The notes beneath the pieces were generated by a model. It saw only the letters and a list, made by a program, of their open reading frames with translations. It did not search any database and was not told where the DNA came from. From positions 1 through 64,000 of the forward strand of contig NZ_JAMFMB010000007.1 in assembly GCF_023502395.1 (NCBI RefSeq): a DNA stretch of 64,000 bases, read 5' to 3'. Both the position numbers and the translations under genes were made by a program. This stretch comes from Ruegeria spongiae. GTDB taxonomy: Bacteria; Pseudomonadota; Alphaproteobacteria; Rhodobacterales; Rhodobacteraceae. Of the stretch, positions 18,675 to 27,582 are shown in pieces (within the stretch, counting starts at the first letter, position 1; every line of letters starts with the position of its first letter).

Positions 18675-19271
18675 TCAGCCGGGCCAGAGCACCGGGTAGA
18701 GCGAGGCGACCAGCAGTGCCGCCATCACCCCGTTGAATATGCGCAGCTGGCGCGGGTATCTCAGGATTCGCGCCAGTTGCTGACCAAGTACGGTCCAGGA
18801 ACTGATGCAGGGCAGGTTGATTGCCCCAAAGATCGCGGCGACCAGCAGGATCGCGGGGATCGAACGGTCCGGCGCGTAGATGCTGATCGCGGTCAGCGCC
18901 ATCGCCCAGGCCTTGGGGTTGACCCACTGAAACGCGACGGCCTGCAGAAAGCGCATGGGGGTGCCTGCCTCGGTCTGGCGGTCAACGGGTGCCGCGGTGG
19001 CGATCTTCCACGCGAGATAAAGCAGATAGACTACCGAGCAGGTCTTGAGGATCGCGTAGCTGAGCGGAAACATGTCGAACAGGCCCAGCAGCCCGGCACC
19101 GACCAGCGCGATCATCAGCGCAAATCCGATACCCACCCCCAGCATATGCGGAATGGTGCGGCGAAAGCCGAAATTGGCCCCGGACGCCATCAGCATCAGG
19201 TTGTTGGGCCCCGGCGTTATCGACGAGACGAAGGCAAATCCGACAAAGGCGAGCAACAGGTCATAATTCAT
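18675..19271 (-). CDS. LysE/RhtB-family amino-acid exporter
   Basis: Six-helix inner-membrane exporter, 198 residues from ATG 19271 (202 if translation begins at 19283). The family signature SSITPGPNNLMLMASGANFG lies at residues 15-35, and WVNPKAWAMALTAI about residue 130. The divergent Lrp-type regulator gene 74 bases away is the classic partner that induces such exporters in response to amino acids. Substrate is inferred only as an amino acid or amino-acid-like compound. Confidence 0.88.
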   Translation of the reverse strand: MNYDLLLAFVGFAFVSSITPGPNNLMLMASGANFGFRRTIPHMLGVGIGFALMIALVGAGLLGLFDMFPLSYAILKTCSVVYLLYLAWKIATAAPVDRQTEAGTPMRFLQAVAFQWVNPKAWAMALTAISIYAPDRSIPAILLVAAIFGAINLPCISSWTVLGQQLARILRYPRQLRIFNGVMAALLVASLYPVLWPG

Positions 19272-19344
19272 GCCAGCAAGCATCGCGCCATTTGCCCGAA
19301 TTGAAATTGCGAAAATTTGGTTTGATGCCCTATATTTGCAACTT

Positions 19345-19797
19345 ATGACGAAACTGGATCACACAAACCGCACGATATTACGGGAATTGCAGCGGGATGG
19401 ACGAATCTCGAACCTGGAACTGGCCGATCGCGCCGGTCTCAGCCCCTCGGCTTGTCTGCGTCGGGTGCAGGATCTGGAACGGCGCGGGATCATCAAGGGA
19501 TATCGCGCGGTGCTGGACCCGGTGGCGCTGGGCCATGGATTCGTCGCCTATATCGGTGTCGGTCTGGGAGAGCACACCAAGGCGGCGCAGGAAGGATTCG
19601 AACGCGCCATCGCCAGCGCGCCGGAGGTGGTGGAATGCCACAACATCACCGGGACCATCGAATACCTGCTGCGTGTCGAATGCGCCGATCTGCCCAGCTA
19701 CAAGAGCTTTCATACCGATGTGCTGGGCACCCTGCCGCATGTGACCGCGATCACCTCGTATGTGGTGATGGGCTCGCCCAAGGATGAACGGGCGTAA
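19345..19797 (+). CDS. Lrp/AsnC-family regulator
   Basis: 150-residue feast/famine regulator. An N-terminal helix-turn-helix (LDHTNRTILRELQRDGRISN, LSPSACLRRVQDLERRG) is followed by the RAM ligand domain (about 68-145). The ATG at 19345 gives a typical Lrp N-terminus; the frame extends 25 codons upstream into the exporter promoter. It is divergent from the LysE-type exporter gene, which it probably controls. Confidence 0.9.
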   Translation: MTKLDHTNRTILRELQRDGRISNLELADRAGLSPSACLRRVQDLERRGIIKGYRAVLDPVALGHGFVAYIGVGLGEHTKAAQEGFERAIASAPEVVECHNITGTIEYLLRVECADLPSYKSFHTDVLGTLPHVTAITSYVVMGSPKDERA

Positions 19798-19912
19798 GGG
19801 GAAAAGTTGACCAGCCGAGACTTGCCGGGGCCGATCTTCCTGCCTAGGCTCGCCGCAATTCTGTCGTGAAGCCGGCGCAGACCGGGCGGCATTGTCCAGC
19901 AGGGAGAAAGAT

Positions 19913-20503
19913 ATGACGTTCTTAACACGGGCGAGCGCCGCTTTGGCATGCGTTCTTGTGGCCTCTGCCGCAGGGGCCGCACCCAAGAAACTGCAACCCG
20001 CAAACCCGCAGCCGTCGGGGCTTAAATCCGGCCTGACGGTGGCCTATGCCTGGGCTGGGGATCTGCCCGCCAAGATCGACTTTCTGGCGCAAGCCAAGGA
20101 CCTGCTGAAAGAGGGTACCAAATCCGGTAAACCTCTGCGCGGGCTGGATTATCGTGATACCGATGAAGGCGATCCGGTGCTGACCTTCGACCAGACCTAC
20201 AACGTGGCCGCTGCCATCCGGGGCTATATCCGCTTTGACGAACCCGGAACCTACGAGGTCGAGACCTGGTCCAATGACGGGCTCGAGGCGTTTGTCGGTG
20301 GCCAGAAAGTGGGGATCGTCACCGGCCGTCAGACCTGCTCGCCGAACCAGCGCACCACCGTCGAAGTGCCGCAGGCGGGCTGGTATGATCTGAACATGGT
20401 CTATTTTCAGAAATGGGCGACCTCCTGCCTGATGATGAAATGGGGCAAGGAAGGCGACGAAGATCTGAAATGGGTTCCCAATGATGTGTTTGGGTACAAG
20501 TAG
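19913..20503 (+). CDS. Exported PA14-like domain protein of unknown function
   Basis: 196 residues. A Sec signal peptide (TRASAALACVLVASAAGAA, cleavage about residue 22) is followed by one beta-rich domain. The segment YIRFDEPGTYEVETWSNDGLEAFVGGQKV has the PA14/GLEYA pattern of a beta-sandwich with an exposed D-G motif. Two Cys residues (QTCSP, TSCLM) may form a disulphide. PA14 domains often bind carbohydrate, but no enzyme domain is attached. The start is chosen for its AGGGAG site and signal peptide. It stands alone between the Lrp gene and mcl1. Confidence 0.72.
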   Translation: MTFLTRASAALACVLVASAAGAAPKKLQPANPQPSGLKSGLTVAYAWAGDLPAKIDFLAQAKDLLKEGTKSGKPLRGLDYRDTDEGDPVLTFDQTYNVAAAIRGYIRFDEPGTYEVETWSNDGLEAFVGGQKVGIVTGRQTCSPNQRTTVEVPQAGWYDLNMVYFQKWATSCLMMKWGKEGDEDLKWVPNDVFGYK

Positions 20504-20528
20504 CGGCCTGCAGGGCCGGACGTTCAAA

Positions 20529-20558
20529 GGGGCACCGTGCGGGTGCCCCTTCTTGTTT
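20529..20558 (+). terminator. Intrinsic terminator after the PA14-like gene
   Basis: GGGGCACC and GGTGCCCC make a perfect 8-base stem with a GTGCG loop, followed by TTCTTGTTT. It lies between the convergent PA14-like gene and mcl1 and is T-rich on the plus side. Confidence 0.75.
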
Positions 20559-20560
20559 GA

Positions 20561-21523
20561 TCAACCGTTTGCCGCAATCAACTCGGATTGGGCCACGATC
20601 ACCTCGGCCTGTTTGATCGAGGCGATATCGACCAAACGGCCTTTGTAGACGGTGGCGCCTTCGCCATTGGCCTTGGCCTGTTCCATTGCGGCCAGAATCT
20701 CGCGCGCTTCGGTCACGGCCTCGTCCGAGGGGGTGAAGACCTGATTGGCCAGCGCGATCTGCTTGGGGTGGATCGCCCATTTGCCGACCATGCCCAAGGT
20801 GGCGGAACGTTTCGCCTGCGCGATATAGCCCTCATCATCCGAGAAGTCACCAAACGGGCCATCGACCGGCAGCACGCCATGGGTGCGGCATGCGGCGACG
20901 ATGGCGGCCTGCGCCCAGTGCCAGGGGTCGGACCAGTGCTTTTCGCCCTCGCGCAGCATGTAGTAGTTTTCCTGGGTGCCGCCGATGCCGGTGGTCTGCA
21001 TCCCCATCGAGGCGGCAAAATCGGCAGCCCCGAGGCTCATCGCCTGAAGGCGCGGGGACGAGGCGGCGATGGCCTCGACATGGGCGATCCCGGCCGAGGA
21101 TTCGATGATCACCTCGAAGCTGACCGGCTTGCTGCGGCCCTTGGCGCGTTCGATGGCGGTCACGAGGGCATCCACCGCATAGACATCCTCGGCGCAGCCC
21201 ACTTTGGGGATCATGATCTGGTCGAGCCGGTCGCCCGCCTGTTCCAGCAGGTCGACCACGTCGCGGTACCAGTAAGGCGTGTCGAGCCCGTTGATGCGGA
21301 CGGACATGTATTTGTTGCCCCAGTCCACGGTATTCAGCGCCTCGATCACATTGGCGCGGGCGGTGTCCTTGTCGCTGGGCGCCACCGAATCCTCAAGGTC
21401 GAGGTTGATGACGTCTGCGGCCGACGCGGCCATCTTGGGGAACAGTTTGGTGTTCGAGCCGGGGCCGAATAACTGGCAGCGGTTGGGGCGTGCCGGGGCG
21501 GCGGGTTGAATGCGAAAGCTCAT
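20561..21523 (-). CDS. mcl1: L-malyl-CoA/beta-methylmalyl-CoA lyase
   Basis: CitE-like enzyme that reversibly splits malyl-CoA and methylmalyl-CoA to glyoxylate plus acetyl-CoA or propionyl-CoA, as in the ethylmalonyl-CoA pathway. The 320 residues match the Rhodobacter sphaeroides Mcl1 type throughout: PARPNRCQLFGPGS, VINLDLEDSVAP (metal ligands), FEVIIESSAGIAHVE, GAADFAASMGMQTTGIGG and VGKWAIHPKQIALANQVF. The ATG at 21523 has a GAGGCG site; the frame continues upstream but without conserved sequence. It is divergent from dgcN. Confidence 0.95.
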   Translation of the reverse strand: MSFRIQPAAPARPNRCQLFGPGSNTKLFPKMAASAADVINLDLEDSVAPSDKDTARANVIEALNTVDWGNKYMSVRINGLDTPYWYRDVVDLLEQAGDRLDQIMIPKVGCAEDVYAVDALVTAIERAKGRSKPVSFEVIIESSAGIAHVEAIAASSPRLQAMSLGAADFAASMGMQTTGIGGTQENYYMLREGEKHWSDPWHWAQAAIVAACRTHGVLPVDGPFGDFSDDEGYIAQAKRSATLGMVGKWAIHPKQIALANQVFTPSDEAVTEAREILAAMEQAKANGEGATVYKGRLVDIASIKQAEVIVAQSELIAANG

Positions 21524-21818
21524 GGATCGCCTCGTATAGTAAGGAAATTGCGATTTTCTCAGCTTGGGGGATATTAAATTGCGAGGATGCCTGCAAGCGC
21601 TATTGTGCGAGCGCAGCATTGGCGGTGCAGCATCTTTGGTGAATGGCCGTGATAGCCGCAGAGATGACCGAAGCGGGGGAAGTCCTTGGGAAAATCTCCG
21701 ACAGTTTTATGTGTTTGCAGAATTATCTTGCGTCAATCAGTGGGAATTCAGGCGCAAAAACGAAACGCTTGCGGCCCCGTGCCCGTACTCTGCGCCAGAA
21801 TCAGAGGAGTGAACCGCA
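21524..21818. other. Promoter region between mcl1 and dgcN
   Basis: 295 bases of lower GC content than the surrounding genes, between divergent starts. I see no gene in it. It should carry both promoters. A strong AGAGGAGT ribosome site lies before dgcN. Confidence 0.5.
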
Positions 21819-22820
21819 ATGATCGAGACGCCGTATCTTTTGTTCCTCGGGGATGCGCCCGACCAGCTGGCCGCGAAGGTGGCCATCGGCATCCGTGACT
21901 GGCGGCCCGAGAACGCCGTTGGCCAGATCCGCCTGCCCGGTTGCGGCGCCGATCTGGGGCTGACCGACCTGACGCTGGCCGAGGCCAAAGAGGCGGGGGC
22001 CAAGACGCTGGTCATTGGCGTCGCCAATCGCGGCGGCTTCATCAGCGACGCCTGGAAAGAGGTTCTGATCGCGGCGCTTGAAATGGGTTATGATCTGGCC
22101 TCTGGCCTGCACAACCTGCTGCGGGATGAGGGCGATCTGGTTGCCGCCGCGCAGACCCATGGCGGAACGCTGCATGACGTGCGCGTGCCGACGGTTGGCT
22201 ATCCCATCGCCAATGGCAGGAAGCGGTCCGGCAAGCGCTGTCTGGCCGTGGGTACCGATTGTTCGGCGGGCAAGATGTATACGGCCATGTCGATGGATGC
22301 CGAGATGCGCAAGCGTGGTCAGAAATCCACCTTCCGTGCCACCGGCCAGACCGGCATTCTGATCACCGGGCAGGGTGTGCCTCTGGACGCGGTGATCGCG
22401 GATTTCATGGCTGGTGCCGTCGAGTATCTGACCCCCGAGAATGACGCAGATCACTGGGATCATATCGAGGGGCAGGGCTCGCTGTTCCACGTCTCTTACT
22501 CCGGCGTGACCATGGCGCTGGTGCATGGCGGTCAGCCCGATGCGCTGATCCTGTGCCATGAACCCACCCGCACCCATATGCGCGGGTTGCCCGAGTATTC
22601 CCTGCCAAGCCTCGCGCAGCTACGCGACACGGCGCTGCCGCTGGCGCGGGTGGCCAACCCGGCCTGTCAGGTGGCGGGTGTCTCGATCAACACCCAGCAT
22701 ATGGGCGAGGATGAGGCCCGCGCCTATATCGCTGAGGTGGAAACAGAGATGGGCATCCCCGCCACCGATCCCTACCGCTTTGGGGCGGGCAAGCTGGTGG
22801 ATGCGCTGGCCGAGCTGTGA
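21819..22820 (+). CDS. dgcN: DUF1611 protein, probable D-glutamate N-acetyltransferase DgcN
   Basis: 333-residue DUF1611-family protein. A Rossmann-like N-terminal domain (about 1-150) is followed by a P-loop-like region (GTDCSAGKMYTAM, about residue 147) and a C-terminal domain with LIHGG-like VHGGQPDALILCHEPTR. Members of this family next to an enolase-superfamily epimerase have been described as DgcN, which acetylates D-glutamate in marine bacteria. That arrangement is exactly what is seen here: a dgcA-type gene follows 69 bases on, then a D-amino-acid transaminase. The function is inferred from family and context. Confidence 0.85.
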   Translation: MIETPYLLFLGDAPDQLAAKVAIGIRDWRPENAVGQIRLPGCGADLGLTDLTLAEAKEAGAKTLVIGVANRGGFISDAWKEVLIAALEMGYDLASGLHNLLRDEGDLVAAAQTHGGTLHDVRVPTVGYPIANGRKRSGKRCLAVGTDCSAGKMYTAMSMDAEMRKRGQKSTFRATGQTGILITGQGVPLDAVIADFMAGAVEYLTPENDADHWDHIEGQGSLFHVSYSGVTMALVHGGQPDALILCHEPTRTHMRGLPEYSLPSLAQLRDTALPLARVANPACQVAGVSINTQHMGEDEARAYIAEVETEMGIPATDPYRFGAGKLVDALAEL

Positions 22821-22889
22821 TTTAAGCTCTCTGTCGGGGGAGGGGCTCTCTCCCGGCGTTATTCTGATTGACCAAGAAAGGGTGGGCGC

Positions 22890-23855
22890 GTGCAGATAGA
22901 GGTCTCTCGCGATGTGTTCCGGCTGGCGCAGGCTTTCACGATCTCGCGCGGGTCCCGGACCGAGGCGAAGGTGCTGACGGTGCGGATCAGCGACGGGGCG
23001 CAGCAGGGCTGGGGCGAATGCGTGCCCTATGCGCGCTATGACGAGACGCTGGACTCGGTCGAGGCCGAGATTGCCGGTCTGCCCGAGACATTCACCCGCC
23101 ACAGCCTGATGGATTTGCTGCCCGCCGGTGCCGCCCGCAACGCGGTGGATTGCGCGCTGTGGGATCTGGAGGCCAAACGCGCGGGCAAGCGGGTGTGGGA
23201 ACTGGCCGGTCTGCCCGCACCGGGCCCCGAGATCACCGCCTATACCCTGTCGCTGGACACGCCCGAGATGATGCGCGAACAGGCTGCCAAGAACGCCCAT
23301 CGGCCTTTGCTCAAAATCAAGCTTGGCACAGCCGATGACATGCCACGCCTTGAGGCGGTGCGCGCAGGTGCCCCGCGGGCCAAGATCATCATCGACGCCA
23401 ATGAGGGCTGGTCGGCCGAGGTTTATGCCGATCTGGCCCCGCATCTGGTCCGCCTTGGCGTGGCGCTGGTGGAACAACCCTTGCCCGCCGGTGAGGATGA
23501 CGCGCTGCTGGGTATGGAGCGCCCGGTGCCGGTCTGCGCCGATGAAAGCTGCCATGATCGCACCAGCCTGCCCAAGCTGAAAGGCAAATATGACGTCGCC
23601 AACATCAAGCTCGACAAGACCGGGGGGCTGACCGAGGCGCTGAAACTGCGCGCCGCCGCGCTGGCGGGGGGCTATGACGTGATGGTTGGCTGCATGGTCG
23701 GCTCGTCGCTGGCCATGGCACCCGCGATCCTGTTGGCGCAAGGTGCGCTGGTAACGGACCTTGACGGGCCGCTGCTTCTGTCCGAAGACCGCGAGACACC
23801 GCTGATTTTTGACGATGCCGGAGTACACCCGCCCAAAGCGGCGCTCTGGGGCTGA
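22890..23855 (+). CDS. dgcA: Dipeptide-epimerase-like enolase, probable N-acetyl-D-glutamate racemase DgcA
   Basis: Enolase-superfamily enzyme, 321 residues, starting at a GTG after AAAGGGTGGG. It has the muconate-lactonizing/dipeptide-epimerase layout: the base Lys of the KxK motif (LLKIKLG), metal ligands in IIDANEGW, VEQPLPAGED and CADESCHD, and the opposite catalytic Lys in NIKLDKTGG. Two opposed lysines fit 1,1-proton transfer, that is racemisation or epimerisation. L-Ala-D/L-Glu epimerase is the older annotation for this family; next to dgcN the N-acetyl-glutamate racemase role is more likely. Confidence 0.86.
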   Translation: MQIEVSRDVFRLAQAFTISRGSRTEAKVLTVRISDGAQQGWGECVPYARYDETLDSVEAEIAGLPETFTRHSLMDLLPAGAARNAVDCALWDLEAKRAGKRVWELAGLPAPGPEITAYTLSLDTPEMMREQAAKNAHRPLLKIKLGTADDMPRLEAVRAGAPRAKIIIDANEGWSAEVYADLAPHLVRLGVALVEQPLPAGEDDALLGMERPVPVCADESCHDRTSLPKLKGKYDVANIKLDKTGGLTEALKLRAAALAGGYDVMVGCMVGSSLAMAPAILLAQGALVTDLDGPLLLSEDRETPLIFDDAGVHPPKAALWG

Positions 23856-23866
23856 GGAGAGTGACG

Positions 23867-24727
23867 ATGACCCGAACCGTATACGTAAATGGCGACTACC
23901 TGCCCGAGGATGAGGCCAAGATATCGGTCTTTGATCGCGGTTTCCTGATGGCCGACGCGGTTTATGAAGTGACCAGCGTGTTGGACGGCAAGCTTATTGA
24001 TTTCGACGGCCATGCGGTACGGCTGGAACGCTCGCTGCGCGAGCTGGACATGGCCGCGCCGTGTTCAAAGGATGAGCTGCTTGAAATCCACCGCAAGCTG
24101 GTTGCGGAAAACGGGATCGTCGAAGGGTTGGTCTATCTGCAGGTCACGCGCGGCTCGGATGGCGACCGGGATTTCCTGTTCCCGGCCCCGGAGACCAAGC
24201 CGGGTATCGTGCTGTTCACCCAGAACAAACCGAACCTCGCCGACAGCCCCGCGTCCAAGAAAGGTGCCAAGATCATTTCGATCGAGGATATCCGCTGGGG
24301 CCGCCGCGACATCAAGACCACGCAGTTGCTTTACCCGTCGATGGGCAAGATGATGGCCAAGAAGGCCGGATGCGACGATGCCTGGATGGTCGAGGATGGC
24401 TATGTGACCGAGGGCACCAGCAACAATGCCTATTTCATCAAGAACGGCACCATCGTGACCCGCCCGCTGAGCACGGACATCCTGCACGGCATCACCCGCA
24501 AGGCGGTGCTGCGGCTTGCGGAAGAGGCGCAGATGAAGATCGAGGAACGGCTGTTCACCGTGGACGAAGCGAAAGAGGCGGACGAGGCTTTTACCACTTC
24601 GGCCAGTGCCTTTGTGATGCCGGTGGTCGAGATCGACGGTGTGCAGCTTGGCGACGGTACGCCCGGCCCGATCGCCAAGCGCCTGCGCGAGATCTATCTG
24701 GACGAAAGTCGCAAGACGGCTGTTTGA
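23867..24727 (+). CDS. dat: D-amino-acid transaminase
   Basis: Class IV PLP aminotransferase that moves the amino group between D-alanine or other D-amino acids and 2-oxoglutarate, 286 residues. Motifs are VYVNGDYLPEDEAKISVFDRGFLMADAVYEV, the Schiff-base Lys in RRDIKTTQLL, the cofactor Glu/Asn loop VTEGTSNNAYF, and DILHGITRKAVL. The ATG at 23867 follows GGAGAG; a GTG six bases earlier is possible. It lies 11 bases after dgcA, so it is probably in the same operon. The product D-glutamate would feed directly into DgcN/DgcA. Confidence 0.9.
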   Translation: MTRTVYVNGDYLPEDEAKISVFDRGFLMADAVYEVTSVLDGKLIDFDGHAVRLERSLRELDMAAPCSKDELLEIHRKLVAENGIVEGLVYLQVTRGSDGDRDFLFPAPETKPGIVLFTQNKPNLADSPASKKGAKIISIEDIRWGRRDIKTTQLLYPSMGKMMAKKAGCDDAWMVEDGYVTEGTSNNAYFIKNGTIVTRPLSTDILHGITRKAVLRLAEEAQMKIEERLFTVDEAKEADEAFTTSASAFVMPVVEIDGVQLGDGTPGPIAKRLREIYLDESRKTAV

Positions 24728-24733
24728 CTGGCT

Positions 24734-24753
24734 GGCCGGGGGCCTCCCCGGCC
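24734..24753. terminator. Bidirectional hairpin between dat and the SLC13 gene
   Basis: GGCCGGGG and CCCCGGCC form a perfect 8-base stem with a GCCT loop between two convergent genes. No long T-run follows on either side. Confidence 0.5.
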
Positions 24754-24759
24754 ACATCC

Positions 24760-26694
24760 TCAGAAGACCAGATTCAACATCAGCAGCGACACGATCCAGA
24801 ACAGGACGGTCATGATGCCGCCGCTCTTGACGAAATCCATCACCTTGTAGCCAGCCGGTCCCATGATCAGCGCGTTGACCTGATGTGTCGGGATGATGAA
24901 AGAGTTCGAGGTCGAAATCGCCACGGTCAGGGCAAACACCGCCGGGTTCGCCCCTGCCGCCACAGCGATAGAGACCGCCAGCGGCACCAGCAGGACTGTT
25001 GCGCCGACATTCGACATCACCAGCGAGAACACCGTCGCCAGCAGCGCGACACCCGCCTGCAGCGCCCAGATTGGCCATCCATCCAGCACCAGCAGAATTT
25101 GCTGCGCGATCCAGGCGGCGGTGCCGGTGTTCTGCACCGCATGGCCCAGCGGGATCAGGCTGGCCAGCAGAAAGACCGTGTTCCAGCCCACAGCGCGATA
25201 GGCCTCGTCGATGCTCAGCACCCGGCTCAGCATCATGCCCACCGCGCCTACCAGCAGGCAGAGCGACAGGCGCACATCGGTGAACAGGATCAGCGAAAGT
25301 GAAATCGCGAAGAAAAACAGCGCCCAGCCGACCTTGTGGGGGCGCAGCTCGTCCTGCGGGAAATCGGCGGTCACCACGACGAAATCAGGATCGCGTTTAA
25401 GCCGCATCAGGTTATCCCAGCGGGTATGGCCGACCAGCATGTCGCCGGCCTGAAACGGCACTAGACCGATTTGCGTCGGGGTGTGATCTTCGGTCTTGAC
25501 GTGGCTCAACGTGTCTTCGCCACGATGGATTGCCAGCAGGCTCAGCCCATAGGTCTTGCGCAGCAACAGGTCGCGGGGGCTTTTGCCGATCAGCTTGGAA
25601 TCGGGCGGGATGACCAGTTCGGCAACGCCCGCATTGGTCGAGGCAAACTCCTCGGAAAAGATATCCAGTTCGGGCCGGACAGTCAGGCCGAAACGCTCGG
25701 CGAAACGCCGCACATCCCCACCCTGGCCGATCACTGCCAGACGACAGGGGGCGGCGATCTCGGCGGTGAGAATCTGCACCATCGAGGATTTCCCGCGATA
25801 GAAGGTCGAGATGATGTAGATGCTGTTCTCATTGTTGATATCGGCAAGAATCTGGCCAACCAGCGGGCTGTCTTCGGGCACTTCGACCTCGAACACGCTG
25901 GCATCCAACCCATAGACCCGCTGCAGATATTCCGAGGTGCCCTGTGCCGAGGCCACGTCGCTGTCTTCGGCCCCGCCGGGCAGGACCCAGCGGCCCAGCA
26001 GCAGGAAATAGAGGATGCCGGTCAGGATCAGCACCGCCCCGATCGGGGTGACCGAGAACAGGCCAAAAGGTTCCATCTTCTGGCCTTCGGGCAGGCTGGC
26101 ATTGGCGCTCTGGATCAGGTCGTTCAGCAGGATCAGCGGCGAAGACCCCACCATCGTCATGGTGCCGCCCAGAATGGCGCAGAAGCCCATCGGCATCAGC
26201 AACCGGCTAAGCGGGATGCCCGAGCGGACCGAGATCCGGCTGACCACCGGCAGGAACAGCGCAGCCGCCCCCACATTCTGCAGAAAGCTGGAAATGAACC
26301 CGACGGTGCCGGAAACGATGGGCAGGATGCGCGCCTCTGTCGTGCCGCCGAGTTTGAGGATCTTGGCGGCCACCTTGTTCATGATCCCGGTCCGATCCAG
26401 CCCGGCACCCACGATCATCACCGCGATGATCGAGATCACCGCGTTCGAGGCAAAGCCATCGAACAGATGCGCCGGGTCGGCCAGATTGTCGAGCCCGGGC
26501 AGGTAGCTGAAGATGCCCAGCAGCACCAGCACAAGGATCGCGGCGAGGTCGATGCGGATGATCTCAGAGACAAACAGAAAGACCGTGAATGCAAGCATCG
26601 CCGCAACGACGCCCATCTCAAACGTGAATGCAAGTGGTTCCAAATCTATGCTCTCCGCGGCGCGAGGGATGGTCTGTGCGATGGGCGCGGGCAA
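24760..26694 (-). CDS. SLC13/DASS-type anion permease with two RCK_C (TrkA-C) domains
   Basis: Inner-membrane carrier of the divalent-anion:Na+ symporter group, up to 644 residues. Helices at about 27-215 and 440-640 flank a cytoplasmic insert (about 255-420) carrying two TrkA-C-like regulatory domains (DASVFEVEVPEDSPLVGQIL and AELVIPPDSKLIGKSP). Family motifs include GFASNAVISIIAVMIVGAGL, NVGAAALFLPVV and the C-terminal NVGATVLLVPL. The TTG at 26694 has a GGGA site; the ATG at 26616 (MGVVAAML) is an alternative. Proteins of this layout move sulfate or dicarboxylates; the substrate here is open. Confidence 0.85.
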   Translation of the reverse strand: MPAPIAQTIPRAAESIDLEPLAFTFEMGVVAAMLAFTVFLFVSEIIRIDLAAILVLVLLGIFSYLPGLDNLADPAHLFDGFASNAVISIIAVMIVGAGLDRTGIMNKVAAKILKLGGTTEARILPIVSGTVGFISSFLQNVGAAALFLPVVSRISVRSGIPLSRLLMPMGFCAILGGTMTMVGSSPLILLNDLIQSANASLPEGQKMEPFGLFSVTPIGAVLILTGILYFLLLGRWVLPGGAEDSDVASAQGTSEYLQRVYGLDASVFEVEVPEDSPLVGQILADINNENSIYIISTFYRGKSSMVQILTAEIAAPCRLAVIGQGGDVRRFAERFGLTVRPELDIFSEEFASTNAGVAELVIPPDSKLIGKSPRDLLLRKTYGLSLLAIHRGEDTLSHVKTEDHTPTQIGLVPFQAGDMLVGHTRWDNLMRLKRDPDFVVVTADFPQDELRPHKVGWALFFFAISLSLILFTDVRLSLCLLVGAVGMMLSRVLSIDEAYRAVGWNTVFLLASLIPLGHAVQNTGTAAWIAQQILLVLDGWPIWALQAGVALLATVFSLVMSNVGATVLLVPLAVSIAVAAGANPAVFALTVAISTSNSFIIPTHQVNALIMGPAGYKVMDFVKSGGIMTVLFWIVSLLMLNLVF

Positions 26695-27033
26695 TCTGTC
26701 CCGCGCGGCGGAGCGTCATCGGAGGCGGTGGCTACGATCGCCTGCGTCGGACCGGGTGCGGCCTTGCGGTCTTGTAATTTGCGCGTCTGGCATTGCTGTC
26801 CCCTGGACTTTCCATTTGTGCACAAAAAACCGGCAGTTGGAAAGAAAAACACCTGCTGGGTCGGAATCGGCGGCGGGGTGCGACCGGGTCAATAACTGGA
26901 GCCTGATCGTCAGATGGGCAAACTTTTGGGTCGGATAAGTTATTGAGCGCCCAAAATCGCCATTCGGGCGAGGCGAAGCGGATGGCAGGTCTGAGCCCAG
27001 AGTCACGGATGCTGCGCATTGCACAAATGTCGG
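26695..27033. other. Intergenic region upstream of the SLC13 gene, no gene seen
   Basis: 339 bases with no frame that has a ribosome site or recognisable product. It separates the SLC13 gene from the stop of the RidA gene, both on the minus strand. It probably carries the SLC13 promoter. Confidence 0.5.
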
Positions 27034-27390
27034 CTATGCAATCTGAGCGGCGATTGCAGTGATCTCAATTAGTGTAATGTCATCGCCTAAATCAGCGCCA
27101 ACACATGCTCGTTGTGGCCAGTTTTCTTCCGGCCCGATCCAGTTGCACCAGACGTCGTCCATGTCACTTTTCATCGACATATCGCTTAGGAATATCGTTA
27201 CCTGAAGCAGCGCGTTTTTTCCGCTTCCAACCTCGGCCAACTTAGCATCGAGAAACCTAAGACAGTTACGCGTTTGAGCCTCGATCCCATCTGCTGCGTC
27301 GGGATCATAGGCGACGATGAATGCCATGCCGCCGTAAGCGACCACATCGCTGCGCCCACGTGCACTGCTGCGAACTCTTGCTATTTCCAT
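27034..27390 (-). CDS. RidA (YjgF/YER057c/UK114) family protein
   Basis: 118-residue trimeric imine/enamine deaminase family member. Family pattern: VAYGGMAFIVAYDPDA, TRNCLRFLDAKLAEVGSGKNALLQVTIFLSDM, then the substrate-binding Arg in PQRACVGADL and the closing IEITAIAAQI. The usual start is the ATG at 27390; the frame extends to 27438. The gene is visibly poorer in GC than its neighbours. It has no partner gene, so its substrate cannot be guessed. Confidence 0.82.
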   Translation of the reverse strand: MEIARVRSSARGRSDVVAYGGMAFIVAYDPDAADGIEAQTRNCLRFLDAKLAEVGSGKNALLQVTIFLSDMSMKSDMDDVWCNWIGPEENWPQRACVGADLGDDITLIEITAIAAQIA

Positions 27391-27582
27391 GCCGTTCGAC
27401 CACCCATTTCTGGTTTGATTACAACTCATAGCAGACATTCATGGGCAAGGAATGGATGTCCGTTTGGCCCGCACTCTACCCTTTGGCCTCTACGGCGCGG
27501 ATTTTTGTGATCGGTCAACCGCGACCATTGAGACAGGCTAGGGGGCACGTCTAAGAGAGCGCTCCCGCATCCGGGTCAGATG

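Noticed and set aside
24370-25302. Open frame of 310 codons overlapping dat and the SLC13 gene
   Set aside because: It spans the hairpin between two certain convergent genes and has shadow-frame composition.
25471-26895. Long open frame (474 codons) on the plus strand opposite the SLC13 gene
   Set aside because: It is a by-product of GC-rich codon use on the other strand; the composition (Gln/His/Arg-rich, no domain) is that of a shadow frame.
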